A stretch of 64,000 bases of DNA, from NCBI GenBank assembly GCA_030374765.1, contig JARGXX010000116.1, positions 1,025,284 through 1,089,283 of the forward strand, read 5' to 3'. Below, piece after piece: positions 11,279 to 22,081 of this stretch. Position 1 is the stretch's first letter. Each line of letters starts with the position of its first letter. The stretch is from Agarophyton chilense (Eukaryota > Rhodophyta > Florideophyceae > Gracilariales > Gracilariaceae). The notes below the pieces were generated by a model that did not search any database, was not told where the DNA came from, and saw only the letters and a program-made list of their open reading frames with translations. The translations under genes were made by a program, and so were the position numbers.

Positions 11279-11800
11279 TGTCGTACAATCACGTCTGGGG
11301 TATGCTACGGTCTTGTCTCGGGAGCGTAGTGACGCTCAACCGTAGCGAGCATGTTGATGCTCAACCTGAGAAGGTAGACGTAGTAAACCTCAATGGTAAC
11401 AGGGCACCGTGAAAACCCGCAGGGGTAAACGGCGGGGCGACTAGCCTATACCGTGTAGGTGAAAGATGATAGGCGTCGACGCGCGAGAAAGCCTGTGTGG
11501 TAGTTGAGAAACAATAAACCAAAAGGTATAGTCGTGACCCAAGTGATGCGTATTTTTATCAGATTAGGATGGGGGAGGTGCAGTTCCCTATATGCAGTGG
11601 ACTGCACTCTCCAGATCACCCGGGAGGTGCCAGCAAGGCACGGTCTCTGACCTAGTGTCAGAGACCAGGCCAAGACTGGCTACAGTATCAGGTGGGCACT
11701 CAACTACTGTACTAAAATACACATAATTACAATTACTATCACAAACAATTACTCAACCAGAAGGTACATGTCAACACTACACGTGACTGACAACACCTAG
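11279..11800 (-). repeat. Element A 5' LTR (outer end approximate)
   Basis: The inner edge is set by the primer site at 11,258-11,275; on the plus strand the LTR begins TGTCGTACAATC at 11,279. The outer edge is a guess because the partner LTR is not in view. It contains a perfect 10-bp inverted repeat (11,642-11,666) and an AT-rich outer part. Confidence 0.5.
11642..11666. repeat. Perfect 10-bp inverted repeat in the element A LTR
   Basis: GGTCTCTGAC and its exact complement GTCAGAGACC are separated by 5 bases (CTAGT). It could form an RNA hairpin within the LTR transcript; its role is unknown. Confidence 0.6.
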
Positions 11801-12641
11801 ATGGTAGCTCGCCCGGAGCTGCAGGGCCGATGATTGCTCGCATCCATGACCTACAAGGTCAGTGTAGTATATTGACAACTTCAAGGGTCAAACCTTCTGC
11901 CACTATACGACACTTGCAAACACGCGATAGCCTTTTCAATAAAGACTCGCCTCTCGAAATTGCCTTTTTTTCAAGTGGGAACTCGAGTAACCAACCGAAA
12001 GAACTGGAATTGTAGCTCAGAAACGCAAAGACCGTACCCAACGGCGATCTGCGCACAGAAGTTAAACATAAAGACCTCGTTATTTTTCTTTTCTTCGATA
12101 GCTTCGTGCTGTTAACTCAGAGCAGCTTCACTGAGGGCCATCTAATAATTTGCGTTATTCGTGTACTTCGCCTTGTACTCGAACACTGGACGCATGCTGT
12201 TTTGTTTCTTGATTGCCGTTCAAAGAGACAAGTTACAATACTCGAAGAAGCAACCAGCAAAAATGGCTAGGCTGGGGCCCTGTTTATAGTTTTAGCGAGT
12301 CAGTCCGAAGCCTTTGTCGTGACGGCACCGACGGGCAATAGCGCCGTAGGCACCCATCCATTTCGGATCGATTTCCGCGCTGGCAAGAGATTTTCTTTGG
12401 TGACTTCCTCCTCCTCGAAAAGTTCGTCAGCTCCCGTTGTATTGGTGCTGAACACTGACATGTATGTTGGTTAATCGAGTGTTCTAACGAATCACTTAGC
12501 CCCTTTCTTTAAAACCGCACTAGAAATTTGCCTGTCAAAAGGACATCTGGGGATTCTCCTTGGAAAGGGAGAAGCATATGAGCTGTTCTCTGGCTATTGC
12601 ACCGTCACTCTAAATACGGAATGTTTCCAGAGTGCTTCCCA
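11801..12641. other. Unassigned DNA between element A and the MULE
   Basis: Only short ORFs are present and none resembles a known protein. Part may belong to the outer LTR of element A. The MULE target-site duplication begins at 12,642. Confidence 0.5.
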
Positions 12642-12650
12642 CGAAATTAG
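12642..12650. repeat. Left 9-bp target-site duplication of the MULE
   Basis: CGAAATTAG lies immediately before the left terminal repeat and is repeated exactly after the right one at 29,700-29,708. Nine bases is the typical MULE duplication length. Confidence 0.9.
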
Positions 12651-12932
12651 GGCAACAGGCCAAAATACAAGACGTCTGGTATGTATGAAATAGATTTGAT
12701 GTAGACCAATTAAAATTCTGGCCGCATTTCAGATACCGTACAATGCGCCGTGGCCCCCATTTTGGAGTGCTCTCTCTCAGCTCGCATGGCGCTCTTTGCG
12801 CATATGAGTATCAGGCCAATCACACATCGTCCATATCGTCCTCTCTCACTCCTCTTCCAATGCGCTAGCCGGCCACAACTCAAGCCCTCTTTCCCCAAAT
12901 CACCTCGGGCCAAGTCCTCAGGATGTCGATGA
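12651..12932 (+). repeat. Left TIR of the MULE
   Basis: The 282 bp match the complement of 29,418-29,699 at roughly 90 percent by eye. Similarity stops sharply after GGATGTCGATGA. The ORFs seen inside it are frames of the repeat and not genes. Confidence 0.88.
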
Positions 12933-13701
12933 CGTCCATATTACGGCGTCGATTTTCCAGATTCATTTCCAAACTTTGGCGCTACTTTTTGCGAAGAATA
13001 AACTGATGCTCTTCTACATTTTATTCCCCATCCCAATCTCACAATTCGCATCATATCGATAGTTTCGAATCCTTCATCCTCTTATACCTTTCTCACATCG
13101 GTATCTGTCTCTTATTATCAAATGCACAAAAGCAAAGGAAAGATATCGAAAAAGAGATTTTTTCGACATGTTAATTGCTTTAACGCTTACATTTTCTGCG
13201 ATGTCCAAAACGTTTTTGAACAGCTCTGTAGGAAGGATCAAGACAAAGCTGTGTCCATGATGTGCACTGAGTTCTACAAAAACCTTCAAATTCACGCTGG
13301 ACTACATGTAGCATCGTCCGAGCTGCAATTTTCAGTAGTTTATCGACATGTTTATGACATAGTACATGTGGAAGAACGGGAGGACAGCCCCATATCATTT
13401 GTCCATAGTTTGCAGATGACGGCTTATCTGTGAAGTGATCTAATAACTTCGGCTCTGATGGACATGAAGCCGAAGCCATGTGTTTGTATTGGTCCGTGCG
13501 ACACTGGAACATCCCTAACTGGCTATGCGAACTGAATAGACGCAGAACGCCTGGATTCGGATGAAATTGTGGAAACAATGCTGAAGATTTCTGACTCACT
13601 TTCTAGGAATGCTACGGGCTCTGATTGTTCAAACCATACCGTATTCGTTCCTTTAAACCTCTGATATAAGCATCGGGGGGTTCTCGTAGTACAGAAATCG
13701 C
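12933..13701. other. MULE 5' region, coding content uncertain
   Basis: Overlapping ORFs exist on both strands (plus 13,122-13,433; minus 13,180-13,599), but neither shows a recognisable motif. The plus-strand ORF could be the N-terminal part of the protease that follows; this is inference from position only. Confidence 0.3.
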
Positions 13702-13950
13702 ATGGGAGAAGCTCTAACAGAAGGAAGAAAGCCTCAGTTTTTTGGCGATAGTCTACGCTGGAAATGTCCGCACAAAGTACTGATGCTTTTCAAGCCAGCG
13801 TTGGAGTATAATATTCTGAATGGAAAGCGTTCTACGATTCTCTCAAAGAAGAATTATATGCTGGACGTGAAAAAATACTCTAGGCAGAGGGATAGACACA
13901 GCTGCGGGTGTTATGTCATATCTGCGGCGGCTGAGTTTGCTGCGTATTGA
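13702..13950 (+). pseudogene. Ulp1/C48-like cysteine protease fragment of the MULE
   Basis: The C-terminal half contains SRQRDRHSCGCYVI, which fits the Ulp1 (SUMO-protease, family C48) active-site pattern of an oxyanion Gln followed by Asp-x-x-(S/D)-Cys-Gly. The upstream His/Asp part of the triad cannot be assigned with confidence. Reading continues past the TGA with acceptable sequence for about 30 codons. Ulp1-type proteases are known passengers in several MULE lineages (for example Kaonashi-type plant MULEs). Here it lies between the left TIR and the transposase genes, as expected for such a passenger. It is only a fragment, about 80 residues. Confidence 0.5.
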
Positions 13951-14091
13951 GGATGTGCTCCTGGTCGTAGTTTTGCGAAGGGTTTCAGTGCTACGTTATC
14001 TGAAAAGTACAGGTGGATGGCAATGAGTAGTCGTATAGTTCATGTTCTTATGGCCTACGAATTCTACGGAGGGAAATAAGAAACCGAAACT

Positions 14092-15360
14092 ATGCTTCAG
14101 CAGTATCGATTGCATCATCGCCCTTACATTTATCACACTCGGGAGCAGAGAAAGTGCCGCTTGAAGAAGATTCACAGTTCTGTTATGGAACGGGGTGATT
14201 TGCTGATGACGAAAAAGAAAGTGACTGGAGATCCTTCGCATGCAGCACCAGCCAGAGATGACGACAACCCTACACCTACTATCCTTGGAAACGATGAAGT
14301 AGTCAACATAGCGAAGTTGGGGTGGGAGGGAGAGGCGTGCGACATGGATAATACCGGATTCAAATCAGATGATGAGCAGCCGAGGGAATTCGTAGTGAGA
14401 ATGATGGAGGGAATTGAAAGACAAAGTTCGTCCCAATGGAAAAGAGACGTTAAGGAACTGCTTCGAAGCAAGGTTAAGGTTTTGAATTCATGTTTATCTT
14501 CTCCGCCGCCGAGAAGTTCTACTCGCTGATTGAAGTTTTTCGTTAGTTCTGAGGTTTCGCATTCAGTCCTGGATCAATTCATTGATCAAGTGATAGAAAG
14601 AGTATCTGCCCGAGAAGTACACTTTACCGACGAAAATCGAAACAGAGATCACGAGAAGGCTGCTTCCGTGGGATTACGAGTAGGAGAGAAGGCTCCTTTC
14701 ATGGGATTACGAGTAGGAGAGAAGGCTTCTTTCGTGGGATTACAAGTAGGAGGGAAGTATCTTTTCGTAGGATTACGAGTAGGAGGGAAGGATCCCAGTG
14801 ATCCTTGGTTAAGATTCTCATGCGAAGTAGAAAATCTGATTGCTTTCATATCCTCGATAGCATCTACTCATGGGTTCCTATACGTCTTGCACCACTTTCA
14901 AATTTTGAGAAGAAAGATGAAGCAGAACGCTCGTATCTTCAATTGGAGACTGTGGTGTGCGAAAGGAAAAGCCATAACTCGGTGTCCTTCAAGTATTACT
15001 TTCAGCTTCGCAAGAGAAAATCTGAAATGGCATGTTCATGCTGACCTACGACACAACCACACATCCTTTGAATTAACTGTTGATGTTATTAAGGAGCGAT
15101 GTGAAGCTCTTCACAGGTCAATGACGGCTCACTATCTGAATTGGGAGGAGGAAGATTGTGGCGGAGGGAGGCGGAGAGCAATAGATTGGGAATCGTTAGA
15201 TCTGAAGCTTTTTACTAACAAACAAGATAGTTCTACGTTCGATGTTCTGGGTTGCAAGGTAATGGGAGATGTGTTCAGGAGAAATGCTTCAGATGCTTTG
15301 AGACTTAAAGTCAATGCTTTCACGACTAGAACACGTCGTGGACTTGACGTCGTCAACTAA
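14092..15360 (+). pseudogene. FAR1/WRKY-GCM1-type DNA-binding region of the MULE, first copy
   Basis: One frame contains an in-frame TGA at 14,527-14,529. The N-terminal half is acidic and low-complexity. Four in-frame 11-residue repeats (GLRVGEKA type) follow at 14,668-14,799. After that comes a region with the FAR1 zinc-finger pattern: Cys in WCAKGK, Cys in TRCPSSI, then HVHADLRHNHTS supplying the H-x-H. FAR1-type domains bind the terminal repeats in MULE transposases. The frame ends at a TAA, and the next frame (15,314 onward) overlaps it by 46 bp, which suggests one original protein broken by a single-base change. Confidence 0.55.
14668..14799 (+). repeat. Four 33-bp in-frame tandem repeats
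   Basis: Each unit reads like GTGGGATTACGAGTAGGAGA followed by 13 more bases and encodes an 11-residue unit GLRVGEKA-x3. The period is a multiple of three, so the reading frame is preserved. Confidence 0.85.
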
Positions 15361-16390
15361 TGACGTAGAAGATGTGAGTAATAAAGACTTACGAGGCGTG
15401 ATTGGTAATGAAGTAGGATACGTAAGTGTTCTAAGAGCCCCCGTGTCGGGAACTGAAGCCCTCGGGATACAGAGACCCGATCTGAGTGTTCTAGGAGCCC
15501 CTGTGTCTAAAACGGAAGTCCCTGGGGTACTGAGTCCCAACAGGGAACCTAAGAAGCAGTTTGTAGACAATTTTACCTACTCTTCCAATTCAAATCCTCA
15601 CTTTGATACAAGGACAACACCGAACAAAATGCTGGCATCAGAATCAGATGGGGTAATGAAGAGCAGAAATAGCATGGAAACGAAAGAGGATGACATTGAA
15701 CTACAGCTTGATGATAGAAATTCTGATCTGATCGATCGTTTTCTGTTCTTAAATGAAGAAGAAGAGATTCCTCCAGATGTTTTCCACATACCAAAACCCC
15801 TCAATGACGATGACGACACTGAATGCCATGATGAAGTTGACGTCCACGTCAGAGATGAAGAACTAGAGAAGTATATTTCGCCGAGTAGTAAGAGTGGTGA
15901 GGTCGAAGTTGACAAGGAGCACATTGAAGAAAGCTTTAAGGCGGCGGTTATCGCATATATTCATAGTCTATCCTTTGATACGCCCGGTCATGATGTCATG
16001 AAAGAAATGCGGCAAAGAGCAGATTGTGTGGGATACTATTTTTATACGAGAACATCGATCTATTTAGGTGACAGAAAGCAGAGCGAAGCAAATAGAGTCG
16101 CTGAGGACCGTTGTGTACTACACAAGGGTATCCTTAAGTGCGAGAAATACAATTCGAAGCAACTTGAGAGATGCGATTTCTCTCTCACTATCAATACAGT
16201 CGGTTCAGACGAAGAAGGAGCTGGTAGATCCTACGCCGCGGACTTTACGGGGGCTAGACATGATCGCAATCCTGCAGAAATCTGCAGGGTGAAGCGTCTG
16301 GCCCCCAAGATGCGCACCGAAGCCCTTCACATGACTAACACTCTTGGAATGCCCTTCCAAGACACGTTACGATACTTGGTTGACAAGTAA
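15314..16390 (+). pseudogene. Second FAR1-like DNA-binding region of the MULE transposase
   Basis: The N-terminal part carries two ~22-residue repeats (VLRAPVSGTEALG and VLGAPVSKTEVPG) and an acidic linker. The C-terminal part has a second zinc-finger-like pattern: CVLHKGILKC, then RCDFSLTI, then GARHDRN. These agree with FAR1/WRKY-GCM1 spacing, although the final His-x-His is altered to His-Asp-Arg. It ends with LAPKMRTEALHM and NTLGMPF, typical of the segment that precedes the MULE DDE core. A TAA at 16,388-16,390 interrupts it before the core. Confidence 0.55.
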
Positions 16391-16461
16391 AGAAAGTAAT
16401 CGATCCTGTAACGGCTCGGAAGCAACTCGGATACGCAGGTTCGTAGAGCAATCCCAAGGAT

Positions 16462-18405
16462 ATGGAATGCATGAGACTCTGGGAAGCCCTTGTAGCACTA
16501 AACAAAGAAGACGCAGGCAACAAGTTCTTCTTTAACTGCGACTCCTCTGGGAGAATGATGTTCGCGTGCTGGTCGTTCAGGGAATGGTTGAATGACCTCG
16601 AAGAGTGCGGAATTGTTTCAGGCATTTATGTGGATTGTAAGGCAGTAGCAAATCGTTTCGGATATCCCTCATTCACAATCAATGGGTGATCAAACGATGG
16701 ATTTACTCTATCCTTTTTCATGGGTTTCATTGCCGGGGAGATAGAAGAAGATTTCATTCAGGTACTTTCTCATTTTAAGTCCATTATTATGTTCTCTCCG
16801 GCAAGGATAACTATGGACCAGAGCGTGCCGTACATTAACACGACCGAAAAGATCTTTGATAGATCTTTTATTGCGATTGACGAGTGGTATCTGAATCAAA
16901 AACAGATGAAGAATGTCACTTCGTGGTGTGGGAAGGTCGGAAGGAGCACATGGTGCGATGACATGTCCCTAGACCTCTTTAACCTTAGAAGGTCGAGAAA
17001 TATATCCAGTTTTATGTCTAGAAGACTGGAGTTCGAACAACGGTACTTTAACAGTTTGCAAAGTAGCCCTCCGCTCTGGTTCAAATATCTCTTCTACTTG
17101 AAACCACGAATGTTAGTGATTTGTTTCAGAGACGCAGCTGCACCAAAGAGTTATCTTATTCAAGGCACAAGCTATAGAAAGGCATCCAATTCCAGATACA
17201 AGGCATACATTCTATCGAAGAAGGTGCCTTTCTCTAAGATCCCTTACGAAATGCATCGGTTTACGAGAAAAAGGACAGTTGAAAGGCAATCCTCACATCA
17301 CAGATCCCGTAGTCCGTTCAGCTCACGTCATCAATCTATCCGAGACACACAGCTCCCTATCCCCCCTCCAGTTCCGAACTTCATAATCAATGAGTACAGC
17401 AGCTACGCGCTCCTGAAGTTTAAGGAGCTCAGTATAGTTCCGTCAAAAACGTACGCAGTGTTAAGCGCAACTATACTAGATATCGAAGATGTGGAGTGGC
17501 CTGAGCTCGAACAAGGTGAGAGCTATGTCGGACCTGTCGTCAAATCCGAGCTAATATGGAGAGAAACGTACGTCGCAGCCTGCAGAACACTTTCCAAACC
17601 ACGTCCTGCCTATATATCAAAGTTCAATCCTACTGAATGCTCCACCTTATCAATTACTGTTCTGTTTGTTTGTAGAGTGCACGAAACTGGTACAGAAGCC
17701 AAAAGAAATCTTGAAGTGCGCTGCAGCTGTAAGAAGAACATCACAATGGGTTTTCCATGTCGTGGTATTGTTCGATGCGCAATGTTGTTCGGCAAAGAGG
17801 TTCTTCGTCAGCCACGGTTTAAAGTTGTACTCTCGGAGTATATTGAACTGGACAAACTGTTTGACGCATACTGGAATCAAACCTCGGATGACTGGAACGT
17901 TTGGAGAGTGTCCACCGTTCGTCAAACAGGAGGTGTGATTGATGTAGATGCGTTGAAATCCAAGCTTATTGCCGTAGAGAAGGCCGAGGACGCAGGAGCG
18001 GAGTTGAATGATCTCGTGAAAGCCAATTTAGATTTCGAACTTCGCAACTACGGCCAATACTCAGACAGTAAGACATTGTACGACCAGATACATCGTTTGG
18101 CTTCGAGCATAGGCATTATTGCACTTCAGAGAGTGCATTGGCTATTAGCAACATTTAAAAAAATTCTTTTTGATGGTCCTATTCCTTCCCTAGATCTTGC
18201 AGCTAATGCAGAACCTGCAGGTCTCACGAATTCGGCGGAAAACCATACCTTCGATTCGACATCAATGGGTCAAATTGACTTTTTGAAGATACAATCACCA
18301 ATCGTGTTCTCTATAAGACCTTCGAAGCGCATAAAGAGCTTCGCAGAGCGGTTTTCCAGGAAGAAAAAACGAATCGATGCGCTTCAATCAACTCTATCGG
18401 CTTGA
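16462..18405 (+). pseudogene. MULE transposase core with degenerate SWIM finger
   Basis: One frame with an in-frame TGA at 16,687-16,689. The first part has FFFNCDSSGRMMFACW and GIYVDCKAVANRF, matching the MULE pattern before and around the first catalytic Asp. After the stop, ITMDQSVPYINTTEKIF fits the second-Asp motif (TD-x-D), here degraded. Near the C terminus, VRCSCKKNITMGFPCRGI matches the SWIM zinc finger C-x-C...C-x-H, but the final His is Gly. The stop codon lies at 18,403-18,405, three bases before the LTR of element B. Family: MULE, the group from which FHY3/FAR1 proteins derive. Not functional as it stands. Confidence 0.72.
18351..18402 (+). repeat. Left arm of a ~52-bp inverted repeat flanking element B
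   Basis: The last ~50 bases of the transposase gene (GTTTTCCAGGAAG ... TATCGGCT) recur inverted at 28,864-28,915, directly beyond the right LTR of element B. So the insertion sits in the centre of an inverted repeat. Confidence 0.75.
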
Positions 18406-18408
18406 AAC

Positions 18409-18855
18409 TGTGAAGGAGCGATGATAACGGTCGAGCCCTGTAAGCCGCCGGGCCCTGAACCATCTTACAGACCCCAAGTGGATGGGTCGACCTCAGTTGG
18501 ACTCATGTAGATAAGTAATTTATTTTAATTAGTGTAATAGACTAGAATTACGGTGTCAGGGAGATCTCAGTGCCTCGCCAGTACTATTTACTTGGCTTGA
18601 GTGACACTTTTTCCTTAGAGTAAGGTAGGCACCGTTAGGATACTAAATAACCCTCTTTGGTATATTAGGTCCACCATTTGGTCTTCAAGCCATCGTTTCC
18701 GTAGTTGCAACCTGTAGAACTACGCAATAAACGCCAGCCCATCGCACAAAGTACTCTGGGAGTGCCACCGTCAAGAATTCGAACCTTAGGACCCGCTCTA
18801 CTACGCTACCACCGATCGAGACCCGTACGCTAACCCAACTCGTCATTGCGTTACA
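18409..18855 (+). repeat. Left (5') LTR of element B
   Basis: 447 bp, beginning TGTGAAGGAGCG and ending GCGTTACA; its partner is at 28,406-28,848 and a third copy lies at 32,088-32,533 (minus). Near the 3' end, the opposite strand holds TAGTAGAGCGG and GGTTCGAATTC, which resemble RNA polymerase III A and B boxes but are spaced too closely for a tRNA. Confidence 0.88.
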
Positions 18856-18858
18856 TTT

Positions 18859-18876
18859 TGGTCTCCCGCCTTAGAA
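18859..18876 (+). other. Element B primer-binding site
   Basis: TGGTCTCCCGCCTTAG follows the LTR after a TTT spacer. The first eight bases equal those of element A's site, pointing to the same or a closely related primer tRNA. Confidence 0.65.
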
Positions 18877-18919
18877 TTTTATTGGAATAATTGAACAGAC
18901 CACAGAAACGAAGACTTAT

Positions 18920-21468
18920 TTGGATTCTAACCTTTGGTTACTTCCCAAACGGACCAGAAGTACAGAAGCAACCGCCATTATGGATGCAGAAACCACACCC
19001 AACCGACCCGACTTTAGGACTCCTACGGGAGGAAGAAGTGAGACTACAACGCCGGCGATATCGCCTGACCCTCAGGTTGATACCGTTCCCTACCGCAGGA
19101 GCACGACGAGCCAGCCGCAAGAAGTACTGACCATACTGGATAACCCTGAAAGGATTTGCCAAGAGCCCACGGTGGCAGCGCATTTACAAGAACGCATCAC
19201 CAGGGCCACCTCTAGGCCCAAAACACCTCAAGGAGAAACCCCCCAGACCGAAGGAATTCGAGAAACCCTGCCCGCCGGTCTTGCCGACCTTCTCTGGACC
19301 CGTCTTCGTGAGCTCTGCTCAATCCACGTGGATTCCATTATGGACGTGTGACTTGCTACGGCGATCGCTGACCATGCAGATTACCTCATCGCGTAAATCG
19401 TCCCTAAGGTATTGGAGTCTGACTTATTCATAGACTCCCATCTACAGGCCGTTGATTCCGCTACGGACCGCAGGTCTACGAGAACGCCTCACGAGGGCCA
19501 CCTCTAGGCCAGGGATACCTCAAGGAGAAACCCACCCCCCAGACCGAAGGAATTCGAGAAAACCTGCCCGCAGGTCTTTCCGACCTTTTCTGGCTCCGTC
19601 TCCGTGAGCTCTGCTCAATCCCCGTGGATTCCATTATGGACGTGCGATTCGTTACGGCGACCGCTAACCATACGGATTACTTCATCGCGCGAATCGTCCC
19701 TAAGGTATTGGAGTCTGGCTTATTCATAGACTCCCTCCTACAGGCTGTTCAAAGAGCCACCCGCCAGGCAGGCAATTTGGTCCCTAGGACCACCCCACCA
19801 CATATTAACCGTCCGGTCTCCATATGGCAACCCCCGACCGAACCCCCAGGAGCGGCGGAATTATCCGCCCCTGGCCGTGAATACCATCAGGAAAAACCCA
19901 TGGTGGGCCAATCTTGGAGCAGAAGAGAAGCTCCGCGTCTAGATGAGGGACAGGTTGCCCATCAGGAGAATCCAAGGGAGGGACAAGCGAGGTGCAGAAG
20001 AGAAGCTCCGCGTCTAGAAGAGAGCCCGCTGGCCCCACCCGACGGATTATATGAGGTACAGCGACCTCAGGGATCCATAGGGTCTGATAGAGGGATCGAT
20101 CCTTTAGGTCCCCATTCCGCTGGAAAGAAAAGAAATAACCGCAGGAAAAACAAGAACAGAAGAAGCGAGAGAAAAGACCATTCGGACACGAGTGATCCCG
20201 AATCGGCCTTGACCGAAACGATCTACTCGGAAGTAGATGAGGCTACCGTTCGAGGCCTCAGACCACTGAAAACCACAAAATAACTTTTCCTTAAGACTCT
20301 GGACTACCGGAATTACCAGCTGGCCGACAGGTCTGCGAAATATTCTGGTACGGTGGCTCGCAGAATCGCTAAATGGGCCAAACGGATGCAACTAACCATT
20401 ACGGGCAAGTTCTTGGGTTTCGATCCCATTACTTTCCTTACGTTTCTCAGTTTGTTCCTTACGGCCTGCGATCAGAACTATATCCACGAGGGCGCCGCTC
20501 TGTACCTTTTCCAATTATTCCTTACAGGACAGGGGCGTGACCGAGTGGTTTCGAAGATATCTGGCACAACTGACTTCGTGGATGTTCAAGACCGTTAGCT
20601 CCTCAGGTCATACCCTCAGGTGGTTCATTAACTCTTGGAAACGTACGCCAAGGATGACGTTATAATCGATGCCCACCAGGAAGTGATCTCCTTTAGGCAG
20701 AGCTCCAACATGATAGAATCGTCTTTCGCAGACGACCTATGGAAGAAGACTTACCGATGTGGAAACGTGTTCTCCGAAGGACGGCTTAAACGTCACTTCA
20801 TCACGGGATTGCTCCCTGCCATTCAAACACATGTGCGCAATTACCACACGGAAACCCCGCAATACTCCTTCCGAAGGCTCGTTACCTACCCTAAAAGACC
20901 TCCAGGCGCAACGCTGATATAACCAGAGGACACGCAACTCTATTGCGTAAACCCAATCAAGCCCATTTGGTTAGCTCCACGCAGTAGGACATGGGTGCAT
21001 CACTTCATTACTCCGATTCGGGAGATGTCGTTGCTGTCAATTTCAGTGCTCTTCCTTCCGGGCCCCCACCATATACCTCCCAGGGAACTACAGCGACCAC
21101 TGGACCACCCACACCCAAGTATTCTCCCTTTCCGTCCCGCAAGGACGTTTTTGTTCGTTCCCCAAGGGCTTGCTTCCTCTGCCTTTCCGTGACCCAACCT
21201 TGTGACTGTACGAGGTACCTGCCTGAAGACGCACGCAAAAACCCTCCTTGCCCTAAGGCAAGAGAACTACCCGGTGCGGAGATCCGAAGGAATGTATAAC
21301 AGGGCACAGCAACGAACCAAAGGGACCCCTGGAAGCTTACGCTATGCCACGCCTCCGGATACTCTGATCAAAGCCGCACAGGTCCAGGCCACTGTAGATC
21401 CGACAGACGACCCCGTGGAAAAATCCTATCCTCAGGAAGAAACGGAAACTTCATCGGAAAACTCCTAG
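18920..21468 (+). pseudogene. Element B gag, broken
   Basis: Gag is spread over several frames (18,920-19,351; 19,624-20,283; 20,353-20,598; 20,635-20,922; 20,991-21,468). Capsid-like motifs parallel element A: FLSLFLTACDQNYIHEGA, ALYLFQLFLTGQG, ETYAKDDVI and TYRCGNVFSEGRLKRHFI. Near the C terminus, CFLCLSVTQPCDC looks like an altered zinc knuckle. A ~280-bp tandem duplication (about 19,187-19,470 and 19,478-19,740) and a shorter one (about 19,910-20,020) interrupt the N-terminal part. It ends at a TAG at 21,466-21,468. Confidence 0.7.
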
Positions 21469-21518
21469 AGGGACGACTCAAGGCAAATCCTCCCTCTTTA
21501 AGTCCCTGCCTGAACCAA

Positions 21519-22081
21519 TTGGATGGTCATGAGCCAAAGAGCTCCTCATCTCTCAATACAAACCATCCACAATGGACCACTTACGATGAACCACGACTAG
21601 AACACAGTGACGACCGCGTCTGTACCCTCAGGAAAGATGATTACAAAGTTCAATTAACCGCGGGACTTCGTTCCAACAACTCTCGAGTGACCACAGCCGT
21701 ATTAGAGACAGGCACTGGTCCCAAATTGGTCCATCCTAAGCTACTCTCACGGGGGTGGGAAGATTTCGTTCAGGCAAGGAAGATCCGAAGGATTACCGAT
21801 ACATCACGTAGACCCATGGAAACTAAAGTGATATTAACACTTTACCTCCAGGTAAGACAATTCAAAGTCCGCACGTGGTTTCCTTGTACGTTTTAACTTG
21901 GGCGCTTAGCCAATCCTAGAGACCTCCTTTATCGACCTATACATTAAGATTTATCCAGGCCTTAAGAAAGTCGCGTTATACCGCGCTCCTTCCATCCCCA
22001 TAACTGGATCCGCCCCAGGGCCAGAAGCTAACGGCAAACGAGCAGTTGTCTCCGAAAACACTAAGTCCTATAAGGTTGACC
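21519..22081 (+). pseudogene. Element B protease region, broken
   Basis: VRSNN-type text precedes AVLETGTGPKLVH, which corresponds to the retropepsin active site AVFDTGAGPNLVH preserved in the related copy B2 (49,664-49,918). The catalytic Asp has become Glu here. The frame stops at 21,896 and the remainder up to RT is disrupted. Confidence 0.65.

Larger units (their letters stand above)
1..11800 (-). mobile_element. Element A: chromodomain Ty3/gypsy LTR retrotransposon (degenerate)
   Basis: On the minus strand the order is 5' LTR, primer site, gag, protease, RT, RNase H, integrase, chromodomain, which is the chromovirus branch of Ty3/gypsy. A plus-strand gene lies downstream of pol. The pol frame is continuous from 8,921 to 4,632 apart from four in-frame stops, so the copy is decayed but not rearranged. 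The right end is approximate because no second LTR copy is visible for comparison. The left (3') LTR was not found and may lie before base 1. Family placement rests on domain order and motifs and is secure; the exact boundaries are not. Confidence 0.85.

Noticed and set aside
12710..12913. ORF shared by 12,710-12,913 and 29,371-29,640 as a conserved small gene
   Set aside because: Both lie inside the MULE terminal inverted repeats; the shared peptide is a by-product of TIR identity.
15132..15924. Minus-strand ORFs opposite the MULE FAR1 regions
   Set aside because: Ser-rich shadows of acidic coding sequence on the plus strand, with no motif.
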